Assembly (NCBI RefSeq): GCF_040954645.1
Contig: NC_092809.1
Coordinates: 80,069,435 to 80,133,434 of the forward strand
DNA: 64,000 nucleotides
DNA from: Diabrotica undecimpunctata
Taxonomy: Eukaryota > Arthropoda > Insecta > Coleoptera > Chrysomelidae
Direction: 5' to 3'
Positions within the stretch are counted from its first letter, which is position 1, and each line of letters begins with the position of its first letter. A program made the position numbers and the translations under genes. Below are positions 1 to 10,193 of this stretch, piece by piece. The notes beneath the pieces are model-generated. The model saw only the letters and a list, made by a program, of their open reading frames with translations, made no database searches and was not told the DNA's origin.

Positions 1-260
1 ACGCCGTAGTAAAAAATGTTCTAAACAAGAAGTGTAGCTGAGATAATTTTGAACAAAAATGGTTTTAAGCATTTTTGTGTAGAATGAACGGTTCTCGTAG
101 AAACAATGCTTGAAGCCACCGTCGATTTTTAATGTCAGTTACTCGCGCGAAATCAATTTTTTAATAAAATATGTGTCAACTCGACTTAATTTTTGTATTT
201 TACGCAAATGTAGTCAGTTTCTATAAAGCTGTTAAATAAATAAAGATTGCGCAATTTTTT

Positions 261-753
261 CCATTGTTTACGATACTCATGATATCAATAAAATGTATCA
301 CTTCCGTTGATATAACATTTCCATTTTTAGAGCCTAATTTTCAAAACTTATAACATGAAATTTTGATTTTAAGTTGTGGCAACAAATATGAAGTATTTTA
401 ATTATACCTAAGAAACGCTGAATTTAAACTATCAAATTACAACCGATCTCACGATACGGGAAGTGCTCCCACAGAGACAGCATTGAGTAGAATTTGTAGC
501 TGAATTTATGTTATTTCAAAAAACGTACTTGTTTAATCTTGTGCAATTTAAATCTGTTTAGATAGATTGTAATGTTTATGCGAAAGTTTAAATTCAGCGT
601 TTTTTAGGAACATTTTATATTTGTTGTCAAAATTCAAAATCGAAATTTCTAGTTACAGATTTTAAAGAATAGGCTCTAACAATGGGAATTCCGTAGTGAC
701 CGGTCAATGAAAGTAATAAATTTTATTGATCTCATGAGAATCGTAAAAAATGG
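261..753. repeat. Foldback-like repeat with ~170-bp inverted arms
   Basis: Positions 261-429 and 586-753 are imperfect reverse complements. Shared blocks include an AGAGCC core, an ACAACAAATAT block and the inner CGCTGAATTTAAAC end. The loop is about 155 bp and holds no reading frame. This is the architecture of a foldback element or a long-TIR MITE. I see no convincing target-site duplication at the outer ends. Confidence 0.7.
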
Positions 754-1513
754 CAAATATCATTAATTGGTATCTTTTATGTTTTTCATAGCATATTTCC
801 TAATTTACAGTGTGTTCAATCACAAATTAAACCCCTTCATTTGTAATCTCACATTAATGGTCTTCGCATGGTGTCTCGTTGATAATATTAATTTGTCATT
901 TAGTACTTATGACAAGCCTACTTAATAATGTTACCTTAAGTTAAATATAAATCATAGTAATGTCTATATCGTACGTCCATTATATCTTTTCCCATGCATA
1001 AAATTATTCACGAATTACTTTTTATACTAGGTCTCTTTTTTACTCAGAGAATCTAGTATTGCAAAATTAAGCCGCTTATCCATAGAAATCGCAATAAGTT
1101 AAACAAGGATCAACAATATAGCATGTCTTAGATTCCTTGTTTACTGTAAATTTTGACGTTTAGAATGTCTATTGACAGTCACATTAGCTCATTTCTCGTG
1201 TTTATTGATTTATTTGAATTTTTTTTTTTTTTTTGGTTTTTTAAATTATTCAACTTGTAGTCTTTGGGTATGTCATTTGAATTATATATTTTCAAACATA
1301 ATTATTGTTAGTTTAATTAAAATTACAATTAGTTTCTACGGATACAATAATTACAAACAGTTTTATCAATAATAGTCAATAATTTGAAGCTATCATTTAT
1401 TGTGTGAATAAGATTAATACTAAAAAATTTGATATGCATGCAGATATGCATTTAACTTTGGGTAAGTTGGATCAGATTAAGTTATGATTTCATAAACTAT
1501 CGGGAATATCGTA
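754..1513. other. Noncoding, AT-rich stretch
   Basis: No supported gene. A block of about 43 bp (813-855) recurs in inverted orientation at 54441-54483, so it belongs to a dispersed repeat. The small open frame at 1172-1372 is low-complexity, runs through a poly-T tract and has no recognisable domain. Confidence 0.5.
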
Positions 1514-2462
1514 GGTGAATGTCAAGGAAATAGTACAGCAGCCGTAAGGCGTTATGCAGTAAAATACACCCGATAGACGATTATTACTGACCATTGATCG
1601 TCGTTTACGGGAAACGGATATATTCCAACCGCAAGTTGCTGGCAATAGTGGTCGTCCAATAATAGATGAAAGACATTTTAGAAATCATTGAAGAAGTCCC
1701 TGGAACAAGTACAAGGGTGATAGCTGCTCAACTAAATGTTCCTCACGTAAGGGTTTGGAGGCGTTTAAAGGATCAGCTGCTTAAACCCTATCACTTAACA
1801 ACGGTTCAAGAGTTATCGGTTGATTAACCGTTAATTTTATGTTAATTTTAAAATGTTAATTTTATTAGAATTATTTTGTTTACCGTCGAGGCTACCTTTA
1901 GTAGAAATAGAATAAAAACCGAGCACATTTGGGCCGACGAAAATCCTCACGCCAAAAAAACGACTCATTACCAAAGGACTTTCAAAGTTAATGTTTGAGC
2001 AGGAACTGTGGATAACAATCTAATAGGTCCTGTATTTCTTCCCAACAATTTAAATGGTGATAATTATTTGCAGTTCTTGGCAAACGATTTACAAGAGTAT
2101 TTGGAAGAAGTGAATATTGCAATAAGGCAAAATCTGTGGTTTCTACCTACAATACAGTAATGAAGTCCGGGAATACCTTTGCAGGCAGTATCCTGGTCGG
2201 TGGATTGAAAGGGGTCGTGACGCACCTATTTCTTGGCCACCCAGAAGTCCAGGTCTTAACCCCATGTACTTTTGCTTTTGGGTGTTTATGAAAGAAAAAG
2301 CGTATTCTGTAACAATAGAGGACGAACAATAATGGAGGGTTAGAATACTTGAAGCTGCAAATCAATTTAGATTGAATGATTTTTCAGCGCATTCGGTTTT
2401 CCATTAAAACGATACCAAATGTGTATTGAAGAAAATGGGCTTCATTTTGAACATTTATTGTA
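1514..2462 (+). pseudogene. Degenerate Tc1/IS630-type DDE transposase
   Basis: Read across frames, the plus strand encodes an N-terminal helix-turn-helix part (1514-1800), a DDE segment with WADENPH (about 1926-1950), and a C-terminal PISW...RSPGLNP-type motif (about 2226-2265). These are hallmarks of insect mariner/Tc1-like transposases that cut and paste the element in the nucleus. Stops and frameshifts break every frame, so no protein is made. The 3' flank runs to an ACACCCTGTATA terminus at about 2966-2978, a common end of such insect elements. I did not find the matching 5' terminus. Confidence 0.75.
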
Positions 2463-2978
2463 ATATTATATTTATAGAGGTTATATATATTTTTTGTACT
2501 TGGTAATTCATTTAAGCCATTTATTTAGTTGTACGTAATTTTTTAAAGGTTAATGAAAAGGGCCGTAACTCAATAAAAACTGTTTTTTGAAAAAAGTGAT
2601 AGGAGGCAAAAAAATTTTTAAAATAATGTGTTAAACTAATGATGCCACAAAATTCATTAGATTTAAACGTACTCAAAAGTTTGGGGGGTTTAGGGCTGCA
2701 CATACCCCTTAAAATTTTTCTGTGCTCTTAAATTTTGTTGTTTCTTTTTTATGAAAGATGCTTACAGAAGAAGAAAGTAACGTGTCCATTTTTATTACAA
2801 AATGTCAAGTAGTTTAGAGGATAAGTTAAAAAAACAATTTTTATTTTGTAACTTCAAAGGCCTGTAACTTTTTTTGTGTAAACTTTTGTACTAAGGTAAG
2901 TTGGATAAAATAAATTTATTTTTGTCCCCAGAATGCGTGATTTAATTTATGACATACCTTTTTGAAACACCCTGTATA
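2463..2978 (+). mobile_element. 3' noncoding tail and terminus of the Tc1/IS630-like element
   Basis: This stretch lies between the transposase relic and an ACACCCTGTATA terminal motif. It has repeated 'CCGTAACT/CCTGTAACTTTTT' phrases and no gene. The short frames here are low-complexity. The boundary is inferred from the terminal motif only. Confidence 0.5.
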
Positions 2979-3122
2979 CCAACAGAGTAAGTATTGATTT
3001 CTTCAGTGTGAATTTTATGATAAAATAGCACCTGGGTAGGTACTTCAATTTTCATGAAATTTTCTATCTACTTATTTTTGGCTACAAAAGACAATAATTA
3101 ATTCGTTTTTTTTTTTTCAGAG

Positions 3123-4005
3123 AAGAATGTTACTTTGCGGAGTTTGACCTGTCAATTAAGGGATAAAGAAGAAGTGGATATTGGAAAATCATCGCTTAGT
3201 ACATTGTTAAAAGACATCGGATTTTAATTCAAAAAGGATGACAATTGACGAGCATTAATTGGCCAAACTAGTATTGTTGCTCTAAGAGCCAGATTCCTTC
3301 GTAAATATATAAAAAAACTTGAAAGTGTATTTACAAGAGAAGTTGTTTTTTAGATGAAACTTGGATTTACCCCAAAGGAAATAAAACAAATTCTTGGCAA
3401 GACAATAGTGCCAAAAGTGTCCGAAAACCAGGAGGTTATGATGGTAAACGTTTTGTAATTGTTCACGCTGGTTCACGCAAAGGATATGTTTTGGGAGCAA
3501 ATTTATTGTTTTGTTCAAAATCTAACGTAACTGATTATCATGGAGAAATGAACAATGAACTTTTAACTAAGTGGATAAGAACACAATTAATACCTAATTT
3601 AGAAGAGCCATCATTGGTTGTAACGGATAATGCTCCTTACCACAGTGTCCTTTTAAATAAACAACCTTCAACTACTATAAGGAAAGATAAATTATCAGTT
3701 GGTTGATAACAAATATTATTAAATATGACCCACATTTTTCTAAAGCTGAATTGCTACAAATAGCCAAAAATAACAGAAAAGAAAATATTTATGTAATTGA
3801 CGAGTTCCTCCGAAAATATTTTGGACAAATTGCAAGTCGTATTACAATAAGTATATTGGTATAGATGGGCATGTGCATTCTGATACTGCTGTGTTAAATA
3901 TGTGGAATAAGGCACTAGAAAAATGTAATGCAGATATTTAGAAGAAATGTGTCAGACATACTAGAAATGATCTAAAAATGGTATATCCGAGACAGGAGTA
4001 TGGTG
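3123..4005 (+). pseudogene. Second DDE (IS630-family) transposase relic lacking the last catalytic block
   Basis: The best preserved part (about 3355-3706) carries a first-Asp motif (LDETW-type, broken by one stop just before it), an IVHAGSRKGYVLGA strand, a DYHGEMN segment and the second-Asp motif VVTDNAPYHS. HTH-like sequence precedes it from 3123. Downstream, the usual IDE segment (about 3795) is followed directly by a VRHT...-type C-terminus (about 3950). The L-R-L-P-P-Y-H region that normally carries the third catalytic acid is absent. Premature stops and this internal loss make it inactive. It belongs to a different lineage from the relic just upstream. Confidence 0.75.
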
Positions 4006-5122
4006 AATGTTGACATTTAACTAATTATAATAAATCTTGGTGATAGCTCAGATTCCATTTGCACTTGTGTCACTGTTTCCCTAAAGGTGCGAGATATTAA
4101 AAATATTAATTGTTTTTTTTATGGAATTTACTTGATAGTTTTGTATGTCTCAAAATTAGGTAATATTAAATCTTCTTAACAATATTAACTTTGTTGTTGT
4201 GACTTTTTTTAAATGTATTTATTACCGTTCTATTTTTATGTTTATACTAGTAATAGTCGGTATAAGGTTCAAGCTGTTTAATGTTAAGTCCATCAATATC
4301 CCCAATAGGGAAAAAGAATAAACACTTCAATAAAAAAAAGAGTGTGTGAGGGGGAGCCTTATAACTGGCTACTCACACTCGAGGGTTGGAAATCTTTTGA
4401 TTTCAAGCCTTACTTCAAAGGACTTTTGTATGGATGTATCTCCATAGGTTTGGTTCTTCAGTGACCGTTGAAGGATAAGGATTGTTAATGTGAGCAAATA
4501 TAGCTCCAGAGAAATAAAATCACTTTAAGTTTATCGACTTATAATTAAATATTTTTAAAGTAGAGAGGCCCAACACGGCCGTAGTGTACTATACAATGTC
4601 AAAAAATTCTTTCTTTATAACACGTGAAAGAGAAAACCGTATGTATAAAAAACCGATTTCGGCGTAGAGAAATATTTTATACATGAATTGAGAGTGTTTT
4701 AAAAATGCACATGCCTCACGGGCGATGTGTGAGAATGAACTGAGCTGATAATACTACTTGATGCGTAAAAGTTAAGATTACTCCTCTTTTATTTAGGTGT
4801 GAAAACTATTTAGGAGGTTGAGGCGTCAATGAGTCGGGTGTCCCGAGCAAACTAGATAAAGTGACTATTTTACTTATTCTACACTAAGAAAAGTCTAAAA
4901 AACTACATTTTTATTTTATATTTTAAAAACAATATGTTCATTTCTGGAACAGTATGTGTACTTAGTACACACGTAAGAAGTTATACTTCTATTATATGAT
5001 TTCAATGAAATAAACAAATTTTAAACAGTTTATTTGTATTTTTTTTTAATAATAAACTAATTTTAATACTTACCATTTTCCAAAAAAGTACTTAAAATAA
5101 TACCAAGAATTAAAAAAAAAGT
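4006..5122. other. Noncoding, unexplained AT-rich region
   Basis: No reading frame of note. A short inverted pair (GAGTGTG near 4340 and CACACTC near 4374) flanks a G-rich loop. The AGAGGCCCAACACGGCC stretch (4564-4580) is GC-richer than its surroundings. I recognise no element here. Confidence 0.4.
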
Positions 5123-5204
5123 AAGACAACAACGAGGTGTTCCTCAGCTACGTGGTTCCGTAGCGGTCACCCATCCCAATTTTAACCGCGTTCGACACTG
5201 CTGC
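5123..5204 (-). pseudogene. 5S rRNA-derived remnant (3' part) with internal insertion
   Basis: On the minus strand, the segment from 5204 down to 5123 matches the 3' half of animal 5S rRNA: an AGCAGTGTCGAACGCGGTT block, GATGGGTGACCGCT, then GGAACACC and GTTGTTG, followed by a run of nine T, the expected Pol III terminator. About 16-18 nt are inserted between the ACCGCT and GGAACACC blocks and partly duplicate the GGAACC motif. The 5' half of 5S is missing. This may be a 5S pseudogene or the head of a 5S-derived SINE (SINE3 class). The match is from memory of the 5S consensus. Confidence 0.65.
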
Positions 5205-5443
5205 TATGTGACAATAAAATTAAATTGATACAAAATTAATTATTTTGGCAGATTGTACAAATAATAAATTAAGATTACTTTTTATTCTTCTTTTCATCAT
5301 ATTTTTATTAATCCTATTCCCGACGAATTCTAATCCAAATACACAAAAATTTTAATAAATAATATATTTACTAAATAATTTAACTTTATAAAATACATCC
5401 ACCATGATAATAGCCACTTCGTGTAACTACTACATTGACAGTA
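5205..5443. other. Noncoding flank left of the copia insertion
   Basis: No gene seen. The sequence next to the copia insertion ends in the target-site duplication GTAGG (5444-5448). Confidence 0.4.
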
Positions 5444-5448
5444 GTAGG

Positions 5449-5691
5449 TATTAGGCCTTTAAATTTAATATATAAATAAAATCACAAACGTTTGTATTTA
5501 TTTATATTAATGAATTTAATGAAAAACTTATAACATGTCAACATGGCGGTTAAAATCTAACAACAACATTCGCACACAATGCGCATGAACTTAAAAATTA
5601 AAACAGTCCATCCAACATATTACTTATAATACAAAAAATGTTTCTGAACCTTACAGTTTAAATATTAATAGTAAATTTACTTATTCCAACA
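5449..5691 (-). repeat. Copia 3' LTR (243 bp)
   Basis: On the minus strand it starts TGTTGGAATAAG just after the polypurine tract AAGGGAGAG (about 5692-5702). It aligns with 31234-31518, which is longer because of palindromic inserts. The outer end reads TA rather than CA, a likely mutation. Confidence 0.85.
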
Positions 5692-5770
5692 CTCTCCCTT
5701 AAACTGTAAAGTTAGAACATCAAGAAATTAAACAAAAAATTGAAATACACAGATGCATATTATAATTGTT

Positions 5771-6424
5771 TAGTTTCTGATTATCTGCATGCCAATGTCA
5801 GAAATGCATTCATGCTTAACTCTAGGCAAACCCTTGGTTAATACATCGGCAGCCATTTCATCAGGTGGCTTATACAATAGTTCAACTGTACCTTCAGCTA
5901 CCACCTCTCTAATGAAATGGTACCTGATACCAATATGCTTGGTCCGACCATGGAACATTGGATTGTCTGCAATTTTAATTGCACTCTGATTGTTAACGAA
6001 CAAAGTAACATTATTTTTGTAATCTTTACAAATTTCATGTAGTAAGCGATTTAAATATACAGCTTCCTTACAAGCATCTGACGTTACGATATACTCAGCT
6101 TCTGAAGATGAAAGAGCAACAGTTCTTTGCTTTCTACTTTCCCAAGATATTGGTCCTCAGGCTAATTTACTCACAAAACCGGTATAATATTTTCTATCTT
6201 CAGGATCATCACCCCAAGAAGCATCAGAGAAACCTTCAAGATTAAAATAATCAGTTTTTGTAAAAGAAACTCCCAAGTTCACTGTATTTTTTACATAACG
6301 AACTAATCGCTTTAATTGATGCCAATGTTCAATGGTATGACCATTATTAAATTAACTCAACATGCTGACTGCATGAGAAATATCGGGTCTTGTGGTCACA
6401 GCCAAATACATAAGACAACCAATA
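5771..6424 (-). pseudogene. Copia Pol: RNase H domain and C-terminus
   Basis: The minus strand encodes the end of a copia Pol. It begins with the strongly conserved IGCLMYLAVTTRPDI region (about 6425-6375), continues through GFSDASWGDD (RNase H first Asp), SSSEAEY, LFVNNQSAIKI and a GRTKHIGIRYHF block, and ends with the ADVLTKGLP C-terminus and a stop near 5771. In-frame stops occur near 6352 and 6160. RNase H removes the RNA template during reverse transcription. The first part of the RT-RNase H connection lies on the other side of the nested gypsy element, at about 10476-10625. Confidence 0.9.
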
Positions 6425-6428
6425 ATAC

Positions 6429-6710
6429 TGTTACGAACATGCGTTCGGCATGGCCCAGGTAACGGTTGCATTGCATCTCTAATACTCTTCGAGAAACTTC
6501 GCGGTGTATCGAGTGCGAGAGAGAATAACCGGTCACGTAGACAAATTAGAGGTGGGACTACGCCGGAACATTCTCGAACATAATACTTTTGGTATATATA
6601 GGTAGCAATGTTAGAAGTAAGTTAGTTGTTAAGATACTACCGAACTGTAAAGTTATAAATAAATATATGTATATAAATTCGAACCGCTCGTTTTATTTAA
6701 TCTCGCTACA
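6429..6710 (+). repeat. 5' LTR of the macrodomain gypsy element
   Basis: Starts TGTTACG and ends GCTACA. A TATATATAGG TATA-like stretch is at about 6593-6602. It is 97% identical to 10194-10475. Confidence 0.9.
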
Positions 6711-6871
6711 GTTGGTGTCAGGTGTGGGGTTTGCAAATAAATTCAGCAGTGACTTTTGAAAAAGACTTTTGAACTTTTGAAAAGTATTGTTCGTCGGGAA
6801 CATCCGCGTAGTTCGGTAGTGTCCTTTGTACGAAAGAACATTTAAAAAAGTACGTGTGTGCCTGTACAAAG

Positions 6872-8100
6872 ATGCTGCTAGTACAACTCTCAGTAAAACA
6901 GTTGCGAGAGCAACTAGAAGAACGCGATGAAGATTGCAGCGGGTCCAAGAAGATTCTCCAAGAACGACTGAAGAATGTTCTTAACAAGAATGGAGATGGC
7001 CCAGAGACAGAAGAAACAGTTTTAATAAAAATAAATGAGAAATTTGAAAATGTCTCGCAAAAAATTGAAGAATCTTTTTAAAAAAACTGATGATAAATTC
7101 GAGACTGTTTCCAAAAGATTCGATGAAACGTCTCAAATGATAGAAGAAACTTCTAAAAAAATGATGAAAGATTCGATGAAACTTCTCAAATTATTAAAGA
7201 AGTAGCTAGACAAAATGAAGAGAAATTCGAAAATATGTCTAGAAGATTCGACGAAGTATGTAATCAAAACAATGACAAATTTGAAGAAGTCTCAAGAACA
7301 TTTGATAAGATACAGAAAAATGTAAACGACAAGATAGAAGACGTAGAAGAGAAGATTAAACAATTAGATACCATGATAACTAACACAAAAGTGCTACCAC
7401 CAGTTAATACAATAGCCTTAGATCCGGTAGTAAAAGAAGAATCATCTAGAGACGAAACGACACATAATATGAGATTCAAATTGCCACCATTTGATGGAAA
7501 GTCCTCTTGGTCCATATACCTTAGACAATTTAAAGCTATTGCGACAGCCAATCATTGGACAGAACAAAAAAAAGCTGTTTCTTTGACTGCTGCTTTACGA
7601 GGTGATGCTGCGGATATCCTAAGAACAATTCCTAAGGGTCAAGAAAAATGTTACCAGACCTTGTTTACTCGACTAGACAAACGTTACGGAGATGCCCATC
7701 TACAACAAGTCTACAAAGTACAAATAAGAAGTAGAATCCAACGAGCAAGTGAGAGTTTGCAAGAATTTGAAGCAGATGTTGCTCGTATAGCGCTGTTGGC
7801 CTATCCAGAGGCACCAGACAACATTTTGAAAGAAATTGCTGTAGATGCCTTCGTCAATGGGTTGAGAGACAGTGAACTACAGAAAGCTTTACGACTAGCA
7901 AGACCGAAAGTTTTAGATGGAGCGCTCGCTATTGCCTAGGAACATGAAACAGCTCAAGCTTCACGGAGCTATCGAGTACGAACCTCTGAAGAGAGCGACG
8001 AACAAAGCAATAAACGTCTAGAGGAAATCGTACGGAAAGTAGTTCGTAACATGATGCCGAAGAGACACGAAACCAGATGGCGACGTAGGTCACATTCGCC
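6872..8100 (+). pseudogene. Gypsy gag with SAP-like N-terminus, broken by stops and frameshifts
   Basis: The first ATG is at 6872. Residues about 5-35 (LSVKQLREQLEERDEDCSGS, then K-K-I-L-Q-E-R-L) fit the helix-turn-helix pattern of a SAP DNA-binding motif. A TAA at 7079 and slips in A-runs interrupt a heptad-rich FDE-repeat coiled coil (about 7035-7370). From 7235 a 234-residue frame resumes with the retrotransposon gag core (LPPFDGKSSW, then W-TEQKKA, LRGDAADIL and YGDAHL, about 7480-7910). A TAG at 7937 stops it just before a basic tail (to about 8100) that would lead to the zinc-knuckle region, which is gone. Gag forms the particle; a SAP-like head suggests nucleic-acid or chromatin contact, which is inference. 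Confidence 0.8.
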
Positions 8101-8250
8101 GTAAATTGCAAGAAAATAATACAACGGTCAGAAAGCTAGAACAAATCGAACACAGGGCTGGAAAGTCATTCAAATGCTGATGCTAAGTCAAGACGGTCAT
8201 ACAGTGCAAATCGTAATCATTGTCTTGAATTAGAAGAACGACTTTGCCCC

Positions 8251-9601
8251 GTGAGACGAACCACCGTCATTAATGATCAATGGCAGCCTCAACAGCTACA
8301 AGACGCTCAAGCAGATGATCCATGTATAAAAAGAGTATTGGATTGGATGCGTCGAAGTGAAAGACCTTGGCAGGACATTAGTGCATGTAGTCCCGAAGTC
8401 AAGTGTTACTGGAGCCAATGGAATTGCCTAGTGCTTAATGATGATCTTTTGTATAGAACCTTTGAGAACGATGATGGTACAGAAACTAAGCTTCAGTTAA
8501 TTGTACCTAAAAGTAAAGTGTCAGAAGTATTGCGTCCGTTGCATGACGGTGCATCAGGTGGACACTTTGGTATCACAAAGACTCTGCAAAAGGTTCGAGA
8601 ACGGTTCTATTGGGTGAACTGTAAAGATGATGTAAGAAGATGGTGCCGGAAATGTGAACTGTGTGCAACCAGTAATGGTCCAGTTGGTAAAAAGAGGGCA
8701 CCCATGAGACAGTACAATGTTGGTAGTCCTATGAAAAGAGTAGCAATCGACATTGCAGGTCCACTTCCAGAGACAAATGATGGAAATAAATATATCCTGG
8801 TAGCCATGAATTATTTTACGAAATGGACTGAGGCCTATGCGATACCAAATCAAGAAGCTGCTACCGTGTCAGAGGTACTTGTTAAAGAATTCTTTAGCCG
8901 ATTTGGTGTTCCTTTGGAGATCCACTCCGACCAAGGGCGAAACTTTGAGTCAACCCTTTTCCAAAACGTTTGTAAATTGATTAGTGTCAATAAGACCAAA
9001 ACGACACCCCTGCATCCTCAATCAGATGGAATGGTCGAGAGAATGAACCGAACAATGGGTAAACACCTATCCAAAGTTGTATCAGAACATCAAAGAGATT
9101 GGGACCAGCACATTCATTTATTCCTAATGGCCTACCGCTCGGCCGTGAATGAAACTACAGGCCAGACTCCAACCTGCCTGATGTTAGGTCGTGAAGTTCG
9201 TTTACCCTGCGACCTAGAGTTTGGCTACAGACCTTCCGAAGAACATGTTGCAAGCGAAGATTATGTCGACCGCCTGAAGTTAAGAATGAACAACATACAT
9301 GAACTTGCCCGACAACACATCCAGATAGCCAGTGACTTGGCTTTATAATCCACAACGTCGTCGAGGCTTGTCTCCTAAACTGCAAAGACAATGGGAAGGT
9401 CCATCTGAAATTAAAAAGAAAATAAATGACGTAATATACCGAATTAAAAAGTTGCCGAAAGGTAAACCAAAAGTAGTTCACATAAATCGTCTTGCACCAT
9501 ATGCTGGCTCAAATGAAACAGAAGAAGCACGAACCCTTCAACATGAAATCAAAGATAACCGGCGACCAAGCTTTAATGAATTTATGTCAAATTACGCATA
9601 G
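8251..9601 (+). pseudogene. Gypsy integrase (HHCC, DDE, C-terminal part), with deletion and frameshift
   Basis: The frame 8251-9348 starts in the linker upstream of integrase; no true initiator is evident. It has an HHCC zinc domain (H-DGASGGH...CRKCELC, about 8542-8665), then the catalytic core: AIDIAGP (first Asp, about 8749), IHSDQGRNFE (second Asp, about 8927) and SDGMVERMNR (Glu, about 9030). An internal loss around 9335 removes about 25 residues before LYNPQRRRGLSPKL. The reading then continues in another frame (9332-9601) through WEGP and a VVHINRLAPY end typical of 412-like integrase C-termini. It stops at TAG 9599-9601. Integrase inserts the cDNA into chromosomes. Because RT is deleted upstream, this Pol is not functional as a polyprotein. 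Confidence 0.88.
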
Positions 9602-10182
9602 AGAAAGAGTTCTAGATTCGGCGTGACCACAGAAGTTCAGCAGGATCTTTTTAGTGTTCCGCATAACGTCTCTCTAGCCCACTGTGTTGCCCAAGATCTT
9701 GAGATGACTAAAGGAATCTCATCCGTATTTTATAAGAAATTCGGTCGTTTGGACGAGATAAAAAAAAACAGCAGCCTAAAGTTGGAAGAGTACTGAGATT
9801 AGAAGATGGTTCTCGATCTTTGCTGTATATGGTGACCAGGAAGTCGTATACAGACAGGGCAAGCTACGAGGATATATGGCGTGCTGTAACTAATTTGAAG
9901 AAAATTGTGTGCAATTACGACATCAAGAATTTGGCCCTACCCAAGATAGGCCATGCACTAGATAATCTGGACTGGAAGATTGTCAGAAGCATGCTTGAAG
10001 TGATTTTCCGAGAAACCGGCGTACGAATTACTGTGTGTTGCATTAACCCGATGAGATCGTATCCTTCAAAGTCAGTAGACTGTTATTTCTTTCTAAAGGG
10101 TTCATGCAGAGCTGGAGAGTCCTGTAGATTCCTCCATCCTGTGCCTACATATAGAGTTGCTGATCGGAACGATCAGATTTAA
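9602..10182 (+). pseudogene. OARD1-like macrodomain plus CCCH zinc finger at the 3' end of the gypsy element
   Basis: Directly after the integrase stop (TAG 9599-9601), and in the same frame, the sequence reads SLAHCVAQD (about 9689-9715), KGISSVFYKKFG (about 9725-9755), then, after a one-base slip in the A9 run 9760-9768, VLRLEDGSRSLLYMVTRK, LALPKIGHALDNLDW (about 9934-9978) and VRITV. This is the signature order of the OARD1/Poa1p class of macrodomains, which remove ADP-ribose from proteins. The LDNLDW Asp aligns with the OARD1 catalytic Asp, and a Lys sits at the TRK site. The phosphate loop (MTKG) is atypical. The tail is a C-X7-C-X5-C-X3-H finger (about 10081-10132), then a stop at 10180 and the 3' LTR. 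Residue equivalence is from memory of OARD1. The A-run slip makes this copy broken. Confidence 0.8.
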
Positions 10183-10193
10183 GAGGGGAGCAG

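Noticed and set aside
4323..4400. Hairpin GAGTGTG...CACACTC as a structured RNA
   Set aside because: The stem is short and no RNA family is recognisable.
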